Shown here one piece after another: positions 39,860-49,991 of a stretch of 64,000 nucleotides of DNA. Origin of the DNA: Mycobacterium sp. NBC_00419 (GTDB lineage: Bacteria; Actinomycetota; Actinomycetes; Mycobacteriales; Mycobacteriaceae); the NCBI RefSeq assembly GCF_036023875.1, contig NZ_CP107931.1:744001-808000 (forward strand), in the 5' to 3' direction. Made by a program: the position numbers and the translations under genes. The notes beneath the pieces were generated by a model. The model made no database searches. It saw only the letters and a list, made by a program, of their open reading frames with translations, and was not told the origin of the DNA. Each line of letters begins with the position of its first letter. Position 1 is the first letter of the stretch.

Positions 39860-41144
39860 CGGTCACCTCGTTCTCCAGTTCCGTCCTGCTGACCAGGACG
39901 GTTTCGATCCGCACTCGGCCGCGGTGGTCGCGGCGGCCCTCGGCGCGCAGCCGAAGGCCGTGCGACACCACTTCGGCATCGGGCAGCGGAACACGACCCA
40001 ATTCCAGGGCGAGCAGCCCACCCACGGTGTCGACGTCGAGGTCCTCTTCGAACTCGATGTCATAGAGCTCGCCGACGTCCTCGATCGGCAGTCGCGCCGA
40101 TACCCGGAACTTGTTGTCCTCCAACTCCTCGACCGGCGCCACCTCGTCGGTGTCGTACTCGTCGGCGATCTCGCCGACGATCTCCTCGAGGACGTCCTCG
40201 ATGGTGACCAGTCCGGCGATGGCGCCGTACTCGTCGACCAGCAGGGCCATGTGGTTGCGGTCGCGCTGCATTTCGCGCAGCAGGTCATCGAGCGGCTTGG
40301 AGTCCGGTACGAACACGGCGGGGCGCATGACATCGCAGACGGCAGTGTCGTGTCCGCCGTTGGCGGAGTAATAGGTGCGCTGGACAAGGTCTTTGAGGTA
40401 GACGACGCCGACGACGTCGTCGACGTTCTCACCGATCACCGGAATCCGGGAGTGCCCGCTGCGCACCGCCAACGATGTGGCTTGCCCGGCGGTCTTATCG
40501 GATTCGATCCACACCATCTCGGTCCGCGGGACCATGACCTCGCGGGCCGGGGTGTCACCGAGTTCGAACACCGACTGGATCATCCGCCGTTCGTCGTCGG
40601 CCACCACGCCGCGCTGCTGGGCCAGGTCGACCACCTCGCGCAGTTCGATCTCCGAGGCGAACGGCCCGTTGCGGAAACCGCGGCCAGGCGTGACGGCGTT
40701 ACCGAGCAGGATCAGCAGGCGGCTGATCGGCGTCAGAAGCACCGAAATCGCTTGCAGCGGAACCGCGGACAACAGGGCGATGGTGTAGGCGTTCTGCCGG
40801 CCGATGGTGCGCGGTCCCACGCCGATCACCACGAAGCTGGCGACCGTCATGATCGCAGCGGCGCCGACCAAGCCCCATGTCAGACCCAGGTCGTCCCATA
40901 GGAAGGCCACCAGCAGCACGGTGGCCGCCGACTCGCAGGCGATCCGCAGCAGCACAACAAGGTTGATGTAGCGCGGCCGTTCGGCCATCACCCGGGCCAG
41001 ACGCAGCGCCCCGGGCCTCTCGTCGCGCACGAGTTCCTCCACGCGGGCCACCGACACCGTGCTGATGGCGGCGTCGATCGCAGCGAACAGTCCACCCAGC
41101 GCGATGAGCGCGATCGCTCCGAGCAGCGGGACGATTCCGGTCAC
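39852..41144 (-). CDS. CorC/HlyC-family membrane protein with CBS domains (Rv2366c-like)
   Basis: 430 residues. Residues 1-~190 are a DUF21/CNNM membrane domain with four helices. Two CBS domains follow ([15 protein letters not shown] ... [38 protein letters not shown] ... [24 protein letters not shown]). A C-terminal CorC_HlyC domain closes the protein. Such proteins are linked to Mg2+ homeostasis. GTG 41144 overlaps the ybeY stop by 4 bp. Confidence 0.9.
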   Translation of the reverse strand: MTGIVPLLGAIALIALGGLFAAIDAAISTVSVARVEELVRDERPGALRLARVMAERPRYINLVVLLRIACESAATVLLVAFLWDDLGLTWGLVGAAAIMTVASFVVIGVGPRTIGRQNAYTIALLSAVPLQAISVLLTPISRLLILLGNAVTPGRGFRNGPFASEIELREVVDLAQQRGVVADDERRMIQSVFELGDTPAREVMVPRTEMVWIESDKTAGQATSLAVRSGHSRIPVIGENVDDVVGVVYLKDLVQRTYYSANGGHDTAVCDVMRPAVFVPDSKPLDDLLREMQRDRNHMALLVDEYGAIAGLVTIEDVLEEIVGEIADEYDTDEVAPVEELEDNKFRVSARLPIEDVGELYDIEFEEDLDVDTVGGLLALELGRVPLPDAEVVSHGLRLRAEGRRDHRGRVRIETVLVSRTELENEVTDE

Positions 41145-41677
41145 GGTTCGTCGAAATACCGTGACTTGTCGAGCAGTCGCCGGTCCTTCTCGTTCTGGCG
41201 CTCGGAGTGATACGACTCGACCTGGTCGGCCACCCACTCCTCGAGCAGCTGACGCTGCAGGGCGAACATCTCTTTTTCCTCGTCCGGTTCGGCGTGGTCG
41301 TAGCCGAGCAGATGCAGCACGCCGTGCACGGTGAGTAGCGCCAGCTCCTGACCCAGGGTGTGGCCGGCCGACTCGGCCTGTCCTGCGGCGAACTCCGGGC
41401 ACAGCACGATGTCACCGAGCATCGCCGGACCTGGCTCCGGCGAGTCGGGCCGGCCGCCGGGTTCGAGCTCGTCCATCGGGAAGCTCATGACGTCGGTGGG
41501 CCCGGGCAGGTCCATCCAGCGCATGTGCAGGTCGGCCATGGCGTTGGTGTCCAGCAGCACCATGGACAGCTCGGCGGCCGGGTTGACGTTCATCTTGCGA
41601 ATGACGAACCGAGCGACACTGATCAGTTCCTCTTCGGAAACGTCGAGGCCGGATTCGTTGGATACCTCGATGCTCAT
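41141..41677 (-). CDS. ybeY: endoribonuclease YbeY
   Basis: 178 residues, single domain with C-terminal extension. The zinc motif [11 protein letters not shown] (HxxxHxxxxxH) is intact, preceded by [10 protein letters not shown] and the LGDIVLCPE segment. It takes part in 16S rRNA 3' maturation and ribosome quality control. It lies 15 bp downstream of phoH, the usual partner. Confidence 0.95.
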   Translation of the reverse strand: MSIEVSNESGLDVSEEELISVARFVIRKMNVNPAAELSMVLLDTNAMADLHMRWMDLPGPTDVMSFPMDELEPGGRPDSPEPGPAMLGDIVLCPEFAAGQAESAGHTLGQELALLTVHGVLHLLGYDHAEPDEEKEMFALQRQLLEEWVADQVESYHSERQNEKDRRLLDKSRYFDEP

Positions 41678-41692
41678 GTTCTCGACCGCCGC

Positions 41693-43801
41693 CTAACGTC
41701 TGGGCGAGCGCCGCTGCGCCCGGTTCATCATGCCCGGCTGCTCGGCTTTCGCGTAGGCGTCGACGATCTCGGAGACCAGCCGGTGGCGCACGACATCGGC
41801 GGAGGTGAGCTGCGCGAAGTGGATATCGTCGATCCCGTCGAGGATCTCCGCAGCCGCGCGCAGACCAGAGGTTGCCCCCCCGGGCAGGTCGACCTGCGTA
41901 ACATCGCCTGTGACAACGATTTTCGAGCCGAATCCCAGCCTGGTGAGGAACATCTTCATCTGCTCGGCGGTGGTGTTCTGCGCCTCGTCGAGGATGATGA
42001 ACGCATCATTGAGGGTGTTATGCGTGAGGAGGAAGTCCTCCGTGACATACAACGAGTCCTGCGCCGCGACGCGGATGCAGACGGCCTCCTCGGTGCCGGC
42101 GGGTTCGATCTGATGGACGAAACGTTTGGGGTGGCCGCCCCCGGTCGCGTCATACTTCGCAGCCTTACGCTGCAAGCGGAATGGTGCGAGACCCTCCGGC
42201 AATCGGATGTCCATAACGTGCGCATCGGATCGGTAGTGGACCTCCCTGCCACGAGCAAGGCCGGGTTTGCGGCCCTCCGCTTTTCGCGTGCGGCAATACA
42301 CGACACCGCCCAGCGACCGGACAAGGAAGGCAACGTCATCGCGCAGACGGTCAGAAACCGTCGTGTATTGAATCCGACAGGTGCGGCCCTCTTGAGTGAC
42401 GGGACCGCCGTCGGTGTCCAGCAGTCCCTGCAACACCGCTAGCCGCACATCGATCGAGTTGAGCAGATAGTCGTTGGGGACGAACTTGGTGTTCGACCTC
42501 CTGCCGTCGAGCCCCAGTCGGCGCATCGCGCCGGTGACCGGATTCTCGATGGTGATGACTTCGCCCGGCTTCCGAATCCTGTTCAGGACGTAGTCGACCT
42601 CGGTCTTTCGTCGCGCTTGGACGCCGGGGATGAGATCGGTCAGCGCCTGGGCCAACTCGGGGTCGGTGGTAGCGAAGGTCGGGGTGGCGCGGCTACTGAA
42701 GCAGCCATCGCCCAGCAAAAGGCCTAATGCGTATGGGTCCAGCGGCACCGGTCGTGATTCAAAAGCGACGGGTGCATCGAGCAGCGGCAACTCGTACCTG
42801 TGCTGGTGGTAGGTCCGCAAATTGCCGATCATCTGCTTGGTTTCGAGAACCCGGGCAGGCCGGTTACGCCGACGATCACTTGCGGTGTAGACCGACCAGA
42901 GATGATCTCCCGACGCGAGAGTCGACGAGCCGTCCTGGGTGAAGACCCGATAAATCTCTTTGTAGCCCTGCGGATAGACGCCGAGCACCTCGGTTGGCTG
43001 ACCGTCGGAGCCGATGACGAAGTCGCCGACCGCCAGCTCACCTATCGGCCGGAAACCGGAGGGCGTCAAGACATTCGTCGACAAGGGCTGAGCCCGGCCA
43101 CGCATGAAAGCCAGTGGCGCAACCTCGATCACACCTGCCGTCATCAGCTTCGGGATGGCGTCGGGATCCATCATGTCGTGCAGCGCGTCATACAGCGGCC
43201 GCAGATACGGGTCGATCTTCTCGTACAGCGTGCCCGGCAAAAAGCCAAGGCGCTCACCGGCTTCCACCGCCGGGCGGGTGAGGATGATCCGGGTGACCTG
43301 CTTGGTCTGAAGCGCGCTGACCGCCTTGGCCATCGCGAGATAGGTCTTGCCGGTGCCGGCCGGGCCGATGCCGAACACGATGGTGTTGGCGTCGATGGCG
43401 TCGACGTAGCGCTTCTGGTTGAGCGTCTTGGGCCGGATGGTCTTGCCGCGTCGCGACAGGATGTCCAGGCTCAGCACCTCGGCCGGGGACTCGTTGTCCG
43501 ACCCGGACACCATCGCCACACTGCGGCGCACCGAGTCCGGGGTCAGGCTCTGCCCCCCGGCGACGACCGCGATGAGCTCGGAGATGACGCGCTCGGCCAG
43601 CGCCACGTCGGCGGCCTCACCGGCCATCGACACGGTGTTGCCCCGGACGTGCACGTCGGCCGAGAGGCTCTTCTCGATCGCACGCAGATTCTCGTCAGCG
43701 GAACCCAGCAGGCCCACGACGAGGTCGGGCGGAACAGTCATGCTGCTGCGCACCTGGCCGCGATCATCAGGGCGAGCAGCGGTCGTCTCGCGGGGCGTCA
43801 C
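41693..43801 (-). CDS. phoH: PhoH-family ATPase interrupted by an intein
   Basis: 702-residue precursor; after splicing the host protein would be 343 residues, close to PhoH1 (Rv2368c). Extein part 1 (1-236) has the Walker A GIGPAGTGKTYLAMAK and ends at AFMRGR. Extein part 2 (107 residues) starts TLNDAFIILDEAQNTT, which is Walker B. So the intein splits the ATPase core just ahead of Walker B and must be removed for activity. PhoH proteins are RNA-linked P-loop ATPases encoded beside ybeY. GTG 43801 matches the MTPRET N-terminus of the family; a longer frame upstream is not conserved. Confidence 0.95.
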   Translation of the reverse strand: MTPRETTAARPDDRGQVRSSMTVPPDLVVGLLGSADENLRAIEKSLSADVHVRGNTVSMAGEAADVALAERVISELIAVVAGGQSLTPDSVRRSVAMVSGSDNESPAEVLSLDILSRRGKTIRPKTLNQKRYVDAIDANTIVFGIGPAGTGKTYLAMAKAVSALQTKQVTRIILTRPAVEAGERLGFLPGTLYEKIDPYLRPLYDALHDMMDPDAIPKLMTAGVIEVAPLAFMRGRAQPLSTNVLTPSGFRPIGELAVGDFVIGSDGQPTEVLGVYPQGYKEIYRVFTQDGSSTLASGDHLWSVYTASDRRRNRPARVLETKQMIGNLRTYHQHRYELPLLDAPVAFESRPVPLDPYALGLLLGDGCFSSRATPTFATTDPELAQALTDLIPGVQARRKTEVDYVLNRIRKPGEVITIENPVTGAMRRLGLDGRRSNTKFVPNDYLLNSIDVRLAVLQGLLDTDGGPVTQEGRTCRIQYTTVSDRLRDDVAFLVRSLGGVVYCRTRKAEGRKPGLARGREVHYRSDAHVMDIRLPEGLAPFRLQRKAAKYDATGGGHPKRFVHQIEPAGTEEAVCIRVAAQDSLYVTEDFLLTHNTLNDAFIILDEAQNTTAEQMKMFLTRLGFGSKIVVTGDVTQVDLPGGATSGLRAAAEILDGIDDIHFAQLTSADVVRHRLVSEIVDAYAKAEQPGMMNRAQRRSPRR
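42017..43093 (-). mobile_element. class 3 intein with LAGLIDADG homing endonuclease, in phoH
   Basis: 359 residues from Ala1 (after MRGR) to Asn359 (before Thr+1). Block A reads LSTNVLTPSGFRPIGEL. Block B is TLASGDHLW, with His64 and Trp66 at B:10 and B:12. Two endonuclease motifs are ALGLLLGDG (122-130, Asp129) and LQGLLDTDG (221-229, Asp228). Block F is AVCIRVA, with Cys339 at F:4. Block G is LLTHN, with Thr357 at G:5. The W-C-T triplet together with Ala1 defines class 3 inteins, which start splicing from the block F Cys. Both endonuclease acidic residues remain, so homing may still be possible. Confidence 0.92.
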
Positions 43802-43857
43802 GTGGTCTTCGAAGCCTGCTTCCTGGGTTCCCTGGTCAAACGTAGTGAATCCCCAGT

Positions 43858-44265
43858 TTACCGCGTCGTGGTGAACGCCTCGTGGGTCAGCGCCGAGTTC
43901 ATGAAGTCCCGGAAGTGCAGCCACTTGCCATCCCGCAGCGTGATGATGTGGGCGAACTCCGATTCCCAGGTGTGCCCGGTCGACGGCCGCAGGAACTTCT
44001 GCTGGCCCCAGACGGCCAGGTTGTCGCCGTCGGGGATGAAGAGCCAGGGCTCCATGGCGACGATCTCGATGTGTTCGGCCACCGTCGCGAAGAACTCCAG
44101 CGCGCGTGCCATGCCCCGGTAGTCGCCGGCGTACGGGATCGCCTCGCTGCCGTAGTAGGTGATCCGGATCTCGGGATCGAGCAGGCTCACCGCGGTGTCC
44201 AGGTCACCAGCGGGAACAGCGGTGTAGATCGCCCTGGTGTTGGCGATGTTGCGCTCCTCGGTCAT
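43858..44265 (-). CDS. SnoaL/NTF2-like protein
   Basis: 135 residues of the NTF2-like alpha+beta barrel: ANTRAIYTAVPAGDLDTAVSLLDPEI, then YAGDYRGMARALEFFATVAEH and LRDGKWLHFRDFMNS. Such proteins are small isomerases, hydrolases or ligand binders. ATG 44265 overlaps the P450 stop by 4 bp (ATGA), so it is coupled to the P450 and may act on its substrate or product. Confidence 0.82.
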   Translation of the reverse strand: MTEERNIANTRAIYTAVPAGDLDTAVSLLDPEIRITYYGSEAIPYAGDYRGMARALEFFATVAEHIEIVAMEPWLFIPDGDNLAVWGQQKFLRPSTGHTWESEFAHIITLRDGKWLHFRDFMNSALTHEAFTTTR

Positions 44266-45500
44266 CGGCTCAGCTGCAGCGGTAGCCGGACGAAACCGTG
44301 GGTGAGCAGGCTCGCGGTCTGTCGCTCGCCCGGTTCCTCGGACAATCCGATCGTCGAGTACCGGTCGAGCACCGCGTTGACCACCGCGAGCACCTCCAGC
44401 CGGGCCAGTGGCGCGCCCAGGCAGAAGTGCAGGCCCTGCCCGAAGGCCATGTGCTGGCGGATGTTGGGCCGGTCCAGATCCAGGCGCTCGGGATCCTCGA
44501 ACACGGCCGGGTCGTGGTTGGCCGATCCGAAGAACAACGCAACCCAATCGCCTTTGCGGATGCTGGCCCCGTCGATCTCGACGTCGCGGGTGGCGATCCG
44601 GAACAGCCGTTGCGGACCGGTGAGCCGTGCGACCTCCTCGATGAACGTGCCGACCAGCGACCGGTCGGCCCGCAGGCGGGCGGCCACTGCTGGTTCGCGC
44701 GCCAGTGCGTGCAGGACGCTGCCGATCAGATAGGTCGTGGTCTCGCTGCCCGCCACCACCAGCGTCACGCAGAGCCGCACGATCTGTTCGGGGGTCAGCC
44801 GCTGCCCGTCGAGTTCGGCGCGCAGCAGCGCCGAGATCAGATCTTCGGCATCTTCGACGTCCTGCGAATGATCAAGGCGCCCACTGTGTTCGATGACCCG
44901 TTCAGTGAACGCCTGCACCATCTCGGCGTTGCTGGCCATCCGCTCCTCGGGTGACATCGTCGAGGACAGCATGAAGGCGTTGGCCCAGTTCTTGAACCGG
45001 ACGTGGTCACCTTCGGGCAGGCCCAGGAGCCGGACCATGGCCCGAGTGGGTACCTCGTCCGCAAACTGCATCACGTCGCGGTCACCGTCGCCGGTGCGGT
45101 CGTCGAAGTCGGCGAGCAGGACCGGCACCAGATCGGTCAGCCAGCCCTCGAGCCGGCGAATGCGCCGCGGCGAGAACGCCTGGCTGACCAGTTTGCGCTC
45201 CCCTGTGTGCGCGGGCGGATCGGTGTTGACCAGCATCAGGCTCGGCGCCGAGGAGGCCTCCTGGATGGGATCCCGGGAAGAGAACGTCTCGCTGTCGCGG
45301 GCCGCGGCGAAGACCTGGTCGTAGCGGAACAGGGCCCATGCCGTCACCGGCTCATCGGCTCCGGGCACCGTGCCGGGCGGCCAGTCCTGGTATCCGGCGA
45401 CGGGCGAAACCTCGCGCAGGTGCTCGAAGAGCGGATAGGGGTTGGCAACCCCCTCCGGGGTGGTCAGCTGGTGAAGTGCCGATGTGGTCGTCAGGGTCAT
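44262..45500 (-). CDS. cytochrome P450
   Basis: 412 residues. The I-helix is LVVAGSETTTYLIG; the ExxR is EEVARL; the heme loop is FGQGLHFCLGAPLARLE with the Cys ligand. The length fits soluble bacterial CYPs that use ferredoxin; no ferredoxin gene is adjacent. The substrate and CYP family cannot be named by eye. ATG 45500 starts the conserved part. It is divergent from a LuxR-type regulator with 118 bp between starts, which suggests control by that regulator. Confidence 0.92.
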   Translation of the reverse strand: MTLTTTSALHQLTTPEGVANPYPLFEHLREVSPVAGYQDWPPGTVPGADEPVTAWALFRYDQVFAAARDSETFSSRDPIQEASSAPSLMLVNTDPPAHTGERKLVSQAFSPRRIRRLEGWLTDLVPVLLADFDDRTGDGDRDVMQFADEVPTRAMVRLLGLPEGDHVRFKNWANAFMLSSTMSPEERMASNAEMVQAFTERVIEHSGRLDHSQDVEDAEDLISALLRAELDGQRLTPEQIVRLCVTLVVAGSETTTYLIGSVLHALAREPAVAARLRADRSLVGTFIEEVARLTGPQRLFRIATRDVEIDGASIRKGDWVALFFGSANHDPAVFEDPERLDLDRPNIRQHMAFGQGLHFCLGAPLARLEVLAVVNAVLDRYSTIGLSEEPGERQTASLLTHGFVRLPLQLSR

Positions 45501-45618
45501 GCCACCAGCGTCGCGGCAGCCGCTACGGCGGGTCGATCTCCCAATGGAGGTCAGTTCTGCCCCCGTGCGGGCGGATTTGCCACCGGCGGCGGCGAAGCGG
45601 TGCGACGATCGACCCACT

Positions 45619-46797
45619 GTGAGCATTGCCAGCGAACCTCTGTCCCTCAACGCGCTCGCCGACGGCGACCACCCCGGGTGGGCATCGAAGCCCGCACCCG
45701 TGAGTCCGGTGTCGCGTCGCTACGCCGAGGCCTGCCGAGCCGGCACCGTGGAACCCGGCAGCGACCCGATCACCGCGGTCGCCGAAACAGTCGACGCCCA
45801 GGCCGCCGTCGTTCGTGACGCACTGGAGGCGGTCGGCGACGAGCGCGCGCTGGCGGCACTGGAAGCCGTACTCGACCTGTCCCTGCTCGAACGCCAGCTG
45901 ATCGAGGACGGCGCGCGGCGCCGGGCCACGGCTCTGCTGCAGGTTCAGGATGGGTTGAGCAAGTTGCGGGCCGTGGACGACGTTGCGGCCATCGTCGACC
46001 GCGCGCCGCGTGAGCTCGTCGAATGTTGCGGCTTCGACCGGGCGGTGCTGTTTCGGGTGCACGACGGCCGCATGGTGATGGAGTCGGCGTACTTCGGCGA
46101 CGACGTCGAAGGCGCCGAGAAGATGGTGGCCTTCGCCCAGTCGGTGTCACCGCCGCTCGACCATATGTTGTTGGAAACACAGATGATTCGCCGACATGCG
46201 CCGGCGATCGTCCGCGACGCCCGCAACGACCCCCGGGTCAACCGCCCGATCATCGACTTCTCCCTGACCCGGTCCTACGTCGCCGCACCGGTGATGCCGA
46301 CCGGCCGGGTGATCGGATTCCTGCACGCCGACCGGCTGTACAGCGGCCGGACGGTCGACGAGATCGACCGCGACACGGTGTGGGCCTTCGCCGAAGGCTT
46401 CGGCTACGCCTTCGAGCGGACCGTCCTGGTCGAGCGGATGCGGCGCCAGCACGCCGAGGTCCGCACCGCGCTGGCCACCGCCGAGAAGGCGGCCCAGGCC
46501 GTGCAGGACGCCGACCTGGAACTGCGCAAAGTCGAGCCTGCGGTACGCAGCCCGGCCAGCAGGATGCTGGCCACCATGTCATCGCGGGTCAATCAGATGC
46601 TGACCCGGCGCGAGGTCGAGGTCCTGCGGCTGATGGCCGACGGACGCACCAACCAGCAGATCGCCGACGAACTCGTCATCACACCGGGCACGGTGAAGTC
46701 CCATGTGAAGCGAGTGCTGCGTAAGTTGCACGCGACCAACCGGGCCGAAGCGGCATCGATCTATGCCCGGTTGGGGAGCGCGCCCGCCGAGTTGTGA
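45619..46797 (+). CDS. GAF-LuxR transcriptional regulator
   Basis: 392 residues. A helical N-terminal region is followed by a GAF sensor domain (~115-275: VECCGFDRAVLFRVHDGRMV, YVAAPVMPTGRVIGFLHAD). A linker leads to a C-terminal LuxR helix-turn-helix (LTRREVEVLRLMADGRTNQQIADELVITPGTVKSHVKRVLRKL, in pieces ~325-370). It probably senses a small ligand and activates the divergent P450/SnoaL pair. GTG 45619 was chosen because upstream codons read through the intergenic region. Confidence 0.86.
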   Translation: MSIASEPLSLNALADGDHPGWASKPAPVSPVSRRYAEACRAGTVEPGSDPITAVAETVDAQAAVVRDALEAVGDERALAALEAVLDLSLLERQLIEDGARRRATALLQVQDGLSKLRAVDDVAAIVDRAPRELVECCGFDRAVLFRVHDGRMVMESAYFGDDVEGAEKMVAFAQSVSPPLDHMLLETQMIRRHAPAIVRDARNDPRVNRPIIDFSLTRSYVAAPVMPTGRVIGFLHADRLYSGRTVDEIDRDTVWAFAEGFGYAFERTVLVERMRRQHAEVRTALATAEKAAQAVQDADLELRKVEPAVRSPASRMLATMSSRVNQMLTRREVEVLRLMADGRTNQQIADELVITPGTVKSHVKRVLRKLHATNRAEAASIYARLGSAPAEL

Positions 46798-46801
46798 CCG
46801 G

Positions 46802-47560
46802 TCATGACGACGGTGCCGCCCAGCGCGGTGTGAGCACGCCGAGGGCTCCGAGAGCCACCGCCGCGGCCGTCGAGGTCCGCAGCACCGTCGGACCCAGCCG
46901 GACCGTGCGGGCACCCGCAGCCGTGAGGTCGGTGAGCTCGGTGTCGCTGATGCCGCCCTCCGGTCCGATCATCATCATGATCGAATCTGCTTGGGCGACA
47001 GGAATTTCGGCCAGTGGCACGTCGGCGGACTCGTGCAGGGCGAGTACCACCGCACCGGCGGCGACCCGGTCGGCGACCAGGGTGGCCAACGCTGCCGTGG
47101 CGACCGGTCCGCTGACCTCAGGGATCCACGCCCGGCGGGACTGTCGGGCAGCCGAGCGGGCCACCGCACGCCAGCGCCGCAAACCCTTGTCGGCGCGCTC
47201 GCCGTCCCAGCGGGCCACGCAGCGGGCGGCCTGCCAGGCGATGAAGGCATCCGCACCGGCCTCGGTGGCCAGTTCGACCGCCAGCTCCGACCGCTCGGAC
47301 TTGGGGATGGCCTGCACGATGGTCACCTCGGGGACCGCTCGCGCCGCGGACCACCGCTGGAGCACCGTGGCCGTCAGGCCGCGCTTGGTCGCCGATTCGA
47401 CCTCGCAGCGGGCCATCTCGCCCGCCCCGTCGGAGAGCACGAGCACTTCCCCGGGCCGGATGCGGCGCACGGTGGCGGCGTGGAAGCCCTCGTCGCCCTC
47501 GACGACGGCGCTGGCGCCGACAGCCGGGACGGCGTCGGTGTAGAACAGCGTGTCGGCCAA
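46802..47560 (-). CDS. rsmE: 16S rRNA (uracil1498-N3)-methyltransferase
   Basis: 252 residues of the SPOUT family. N-terminal PUA-like domain: [24 protein letters not shown]. The SPOUT core has [20 protein letters not shown] and the knot [12 protein letters not shown] ... [14 protein letters not shown]. It modifies U1498 of 16S rRNA. TTG 47560 is the only suitable start after the dnaJ2 stop (4-bp gap). It ends the hrcA-dnaJ2-rsmE operon. Confidence 0.92.
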   Translation of the reverse strand: MADTLFYTDAVPAVGASAVVEGDEGFHAATVRRIRPGEVLVLSDGAGEMARCEVESATKRGLTATVLQRWSAARAVPEVTIVQAIPKSERSELAVELATEAGADAFIAWQAARCVARWDGERADKGLRRWRAVARSAARQSRRAWIPEVSGPVATAALATLVADRVAAGAVVLALHESADVPLAEIPVAQADSIMMMIGPEGGISDTELTDLTAAGARTVRLGPTVLRTSTAAAVALGALGVLTPRWAAPSS

Positions 47561-47564
47561 CGCG

Positions 47565-48704
47565 TCAGCGGCCGCTGAAGGTTTCCCGCAGCCGGCTGAA
47601 CAGCCCACCGGCGTTGGCGGTCTGCGCGTGTGCGGAACGGACCGCGGCCTCTTCGAGGCTGCGGGTCTTGACCTCGGTCAGCAACTCCTTAGTACGGGCG
47701 TCCAGCTTGGTCGGGATGCTGACCTCGATGTGCGCGTGCAGATCGCCGCGGACACCGGAACGAAGGTGCGGCATACCGCGGCCACGCAACGTGGTCACCG
47801 AACCGGGCTGGGTACCGGGCGGGATCGTGATCTCGGTCAGCCCGTCGAGGATCGCGTCGACGGTGACCGTGGTGCCCAGCGCCGCATCGGCCATCGGCAC
47901 CGACACGGTGCAGTGCAGGTCGTCACCGTCGCGCACGAAGATGTCGTGCGGCTGCTCGTGGACCTCGACATAGAGATCGCCTGCAGGACCGCCGCCGGGT
48001 CCGACCTCACCCTGGGCGGCCAGCCGCACCCGCATGCCGTCGCCGACGCCGGCCGGGATCTTCACGCTGATGTCGCGGCGGGCCCGCACCCGTCCGTCGC
48101 CCCCGCACCGATGGCAGGGATCCGGGATGACCTCACCCACACCGCGGCACTGCGGGCACGGGCGTGACGTCATGACCTGGCCCAGCAGCGATCGCTGAAC
48201 GGTCTGCACCTCACCGCGCCCACCACAGACGTCACAGGTGACCGGGGTCGAATTGCCGTGGGTGCCCTTGCCCTGGCAGATGTCGCAGAGGACCGCGGTG
48301 TCGACGGTGACCTGTTTGGTCACCCCGGTCGCGCACTCGGACAGATCCAGTCGCATCCGCAGCAGCGAATCCGAGCCGGGCCGCACCCGGCCGACCGGAC
48401 CACGCGATCCGGTGCCACCGCCGAAGAACGCCTCGAACACGTCGCCGAGCCCGCCGAAGCCGCTGAAGCCGTTGGCCGCCGCGCCGTTCTCGAGCGGATC
48501 GCCGCCGAGGTCGACGATGCGCCGCTTCTCGGGATCGGACAGCACCTCGTAGGCGGCGCTGATCTCTTTGAACTTGTGCTGGGCTTCTTCGTCGGGGTTG
48601 ACGTCGGGATGCAGCTCGCGGGCCAGCTTCCGATAGGCGCGCTTGATCTCCTGATCGCTGGCGCCGGTGCTCACCCCGAGCAAGCCGTAGTAGTCGCGTG
48701 CCAC
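47565..48704 (-). CDS. dnaJ2: chaperone protein DnaJ (DnaJ2)
   Basis: 379 residues. The J domain includes the HPD motif in [14 protein letters not shown] Gly/Phe-rich stretch follows ([19 protein letters not shown]). Four zinc-finger repeats are present: [32 protein letters not shown]. The C-terminal substrate domains follow. It delivers unfolded clients to DnaK. It is directly downstream of hrcA and therefore likely under CIRCE control. Confidence 0.96.
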   Translation of the reverse strand: MARDYYGLLGVSTGASDQEIKRAYRKLARELHPDVNPDEEAQHKFKEISAAYEVLSDPEKRRIVDLGGDPLENGAAANGFSGFGGLGDVFEAFFGGGTGSRGPVGRVRPGSDSLLRMRLDLSECATGVTKQVTVDTAVLCDICQGKGTHGNSTPVTCDVCGGRGEVQTVQRSLLGQVMTSRPCPQCRGVGEVIPDPCHRCGGDGRVRARRDISVKIPAGVGDGMRVRLAAQGEVGPGGGPAGDLYVEVHEQPHDIFVRDGDDLHCTVSVPMADAALGTTVTVDAILDGLTEITIPPGTQPGSVTTLRGRGMPHLRSGVRGDLHAHIEVSIPTKLDARTKELLTEVKTRSLEEAAVRSAHAQTANAGGLFSRLRETFSGR

Positions 48705-48749
48705 CCTTGACCTTTCGAAAATCTCGCCGTTAGCCGGCTCCGCTTGGGC

Positions 48750-49781
48750 CTATCGGCCGCCGAGAACCTCGCCGATATACGTCGCAACCGCCGCGACGTT
48801 GGCAATAGTTCCCGGATAGTCCATTCGCGTCGGCCCCAACACACCCATGCCGCCGTACACCGTGTTCGAGCTGCCATAGGTCGTGGTCACCACCGAGGTA
48901 CCGACCATCTGCTCGGCCTCGGTTTCGTGACCGATACGCACCGTGACTTTACCCGCCTCCTGCTGGGCGGCGAGCAGCCGAAGAACCACCACCTGCTCCT
49001 CGAGCGCTTCAAGCACCGTCCGCAGCGACCCGCCGAAATCAGCGGTGTTGCGGGTCAGGTTCGCGGTGCCGCCCATCAACAGCCGCTCCTCGTTGTGCTC
49101 GACCAACGACTCCAGGAGCACCGTCGCCGACCGGCCCACCGCGTCGCCCAGGCCGCCGGACCCGTCGAGCCGGGCCGCCAGGTCGGCCACTGCCACCGAG
49201 GCCGCCCCGAGTCGCTTGCCGTCGAGCGCCTGGCCCAGAAGTTCCCGCAGCTGCGCAAGCTGATGGTCGTCGATGGCGTCACCGAGTTCGACGATGCGCT
49301 GGTCGACTCGGCCCGAGTCGGTGATGACAACCATCAGCAGTCGGGCCGGGGTCAGGGAGACGATCTCGAGGCGGCGGACCGTCGAGCTGGACAGCGTCGG
49401 GTACTGCACGATCGCCACCTGCCGGGTCAGCTGGGCCAGCAGCTTCACCGCGCGGCGCAGCACGTCGTCGAGGTCGACCCCGGTCTCCAGGAACTGCAGG
49501 ATCGCGCGCCGCTCCGACGACGACAACGGCTTGACCTGGTCGAGCCGGTTGACGAACTCCCGATAGCCCTTCTCCGTGGGCACCCGGCCGGAGCTGGTGT
49601 GCGGCTGGGCGATGTAGCCCTCGGCTTCCAGCACGGCCATGTCGTTGCGCACCGTGGCACTGGACACGCCGAGGTTGTGGCGGTCGACGAGGGCCTTGGA
49701 GCCGATCGGCTCCTGGGTCGCGACGAAGTCGGCGACGATGGCACGAAGCACCTCAAAGCGACGGTCGTCAGCACTTCCCAT
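48750..49781 (-). CDS. hrcA: heat-inducible repressor HrcA
   Basis: 343 residues. N-terminal winged helix: [38 protein letters not shown]-like dimerisation region and the C-terminal [21 protein letters not shown] segment, typical of HrcA, follow. ATG 49781 has a perfect GGAGGT at 7 nt. It binds CIRCE and is released on heat stress; a CIRCE copy lies 49 bp upstream. Confidence 0.95.
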   Translation of the reverse strand: MGSADDRRFEVLRAIVADFVATQEPIGSKALVDRHNLGVSSATVRNDMAVLEAEGYIAQPHTSSGRVPTEKGYREFVNRLDQVKPLSSSERRAILQFLETGVDLDDVLRRAVKLLAQLTRQVAIVQYPTLSSSTVRRLEIVSLTPARLLMVVITDSGRVDQRIVELGDAIDDHQLAQLRELLGQALDGKRLGAASVAVADLAARLDGSGGLGDAVGRSATVLLESLVEHNEERLLMGGTANLTRNTADFGGSLRTVLEALEEQVVVLRLLAAQQEAGKVTVRIGHETEAEQMVGTSVVTTTYGSSNTVYGGMGVLGPTRMDYPGTIANVAAVATYIGEVLGGR

Positions 49782-49829
49782 CTGGTACACCTCCAAGTCG
49801 TCTCCATTTTAGGGGCATCATCTGCACAA

Positions 49830-49856
49830 TTAGCACCCAAGCCCGGAGAGTGCCAT
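49830..49856 (-). promoter_or_regulatory. CIRCE operator upstream of hrcA
   Basis: TTAGCACCC-N9-GAGTGCCAT matches the CIRCE consensus TTAGCACTC-N9-GAGTGCTAA with three differences and the exact 9-9-9 spacing. It sits just upstream of the hrcA ribosome-binding site, indicating autorepression of hrcA-dnaJ2-rsmE. Confidence 0.85.
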
Positions 49857-49991
49857 CCCGCGTCTCAGGGCGTCACAGGTCGGTCACCAGCGCATCGAAG
49901 TTCGCCCAGCGCTGGCATTCCGTCGGGCAGCGACTAGCCTTGCTCAGATGGTGACGCCAGGCCTGGGGGTTGCGACGGGGATGGCGCGTCG

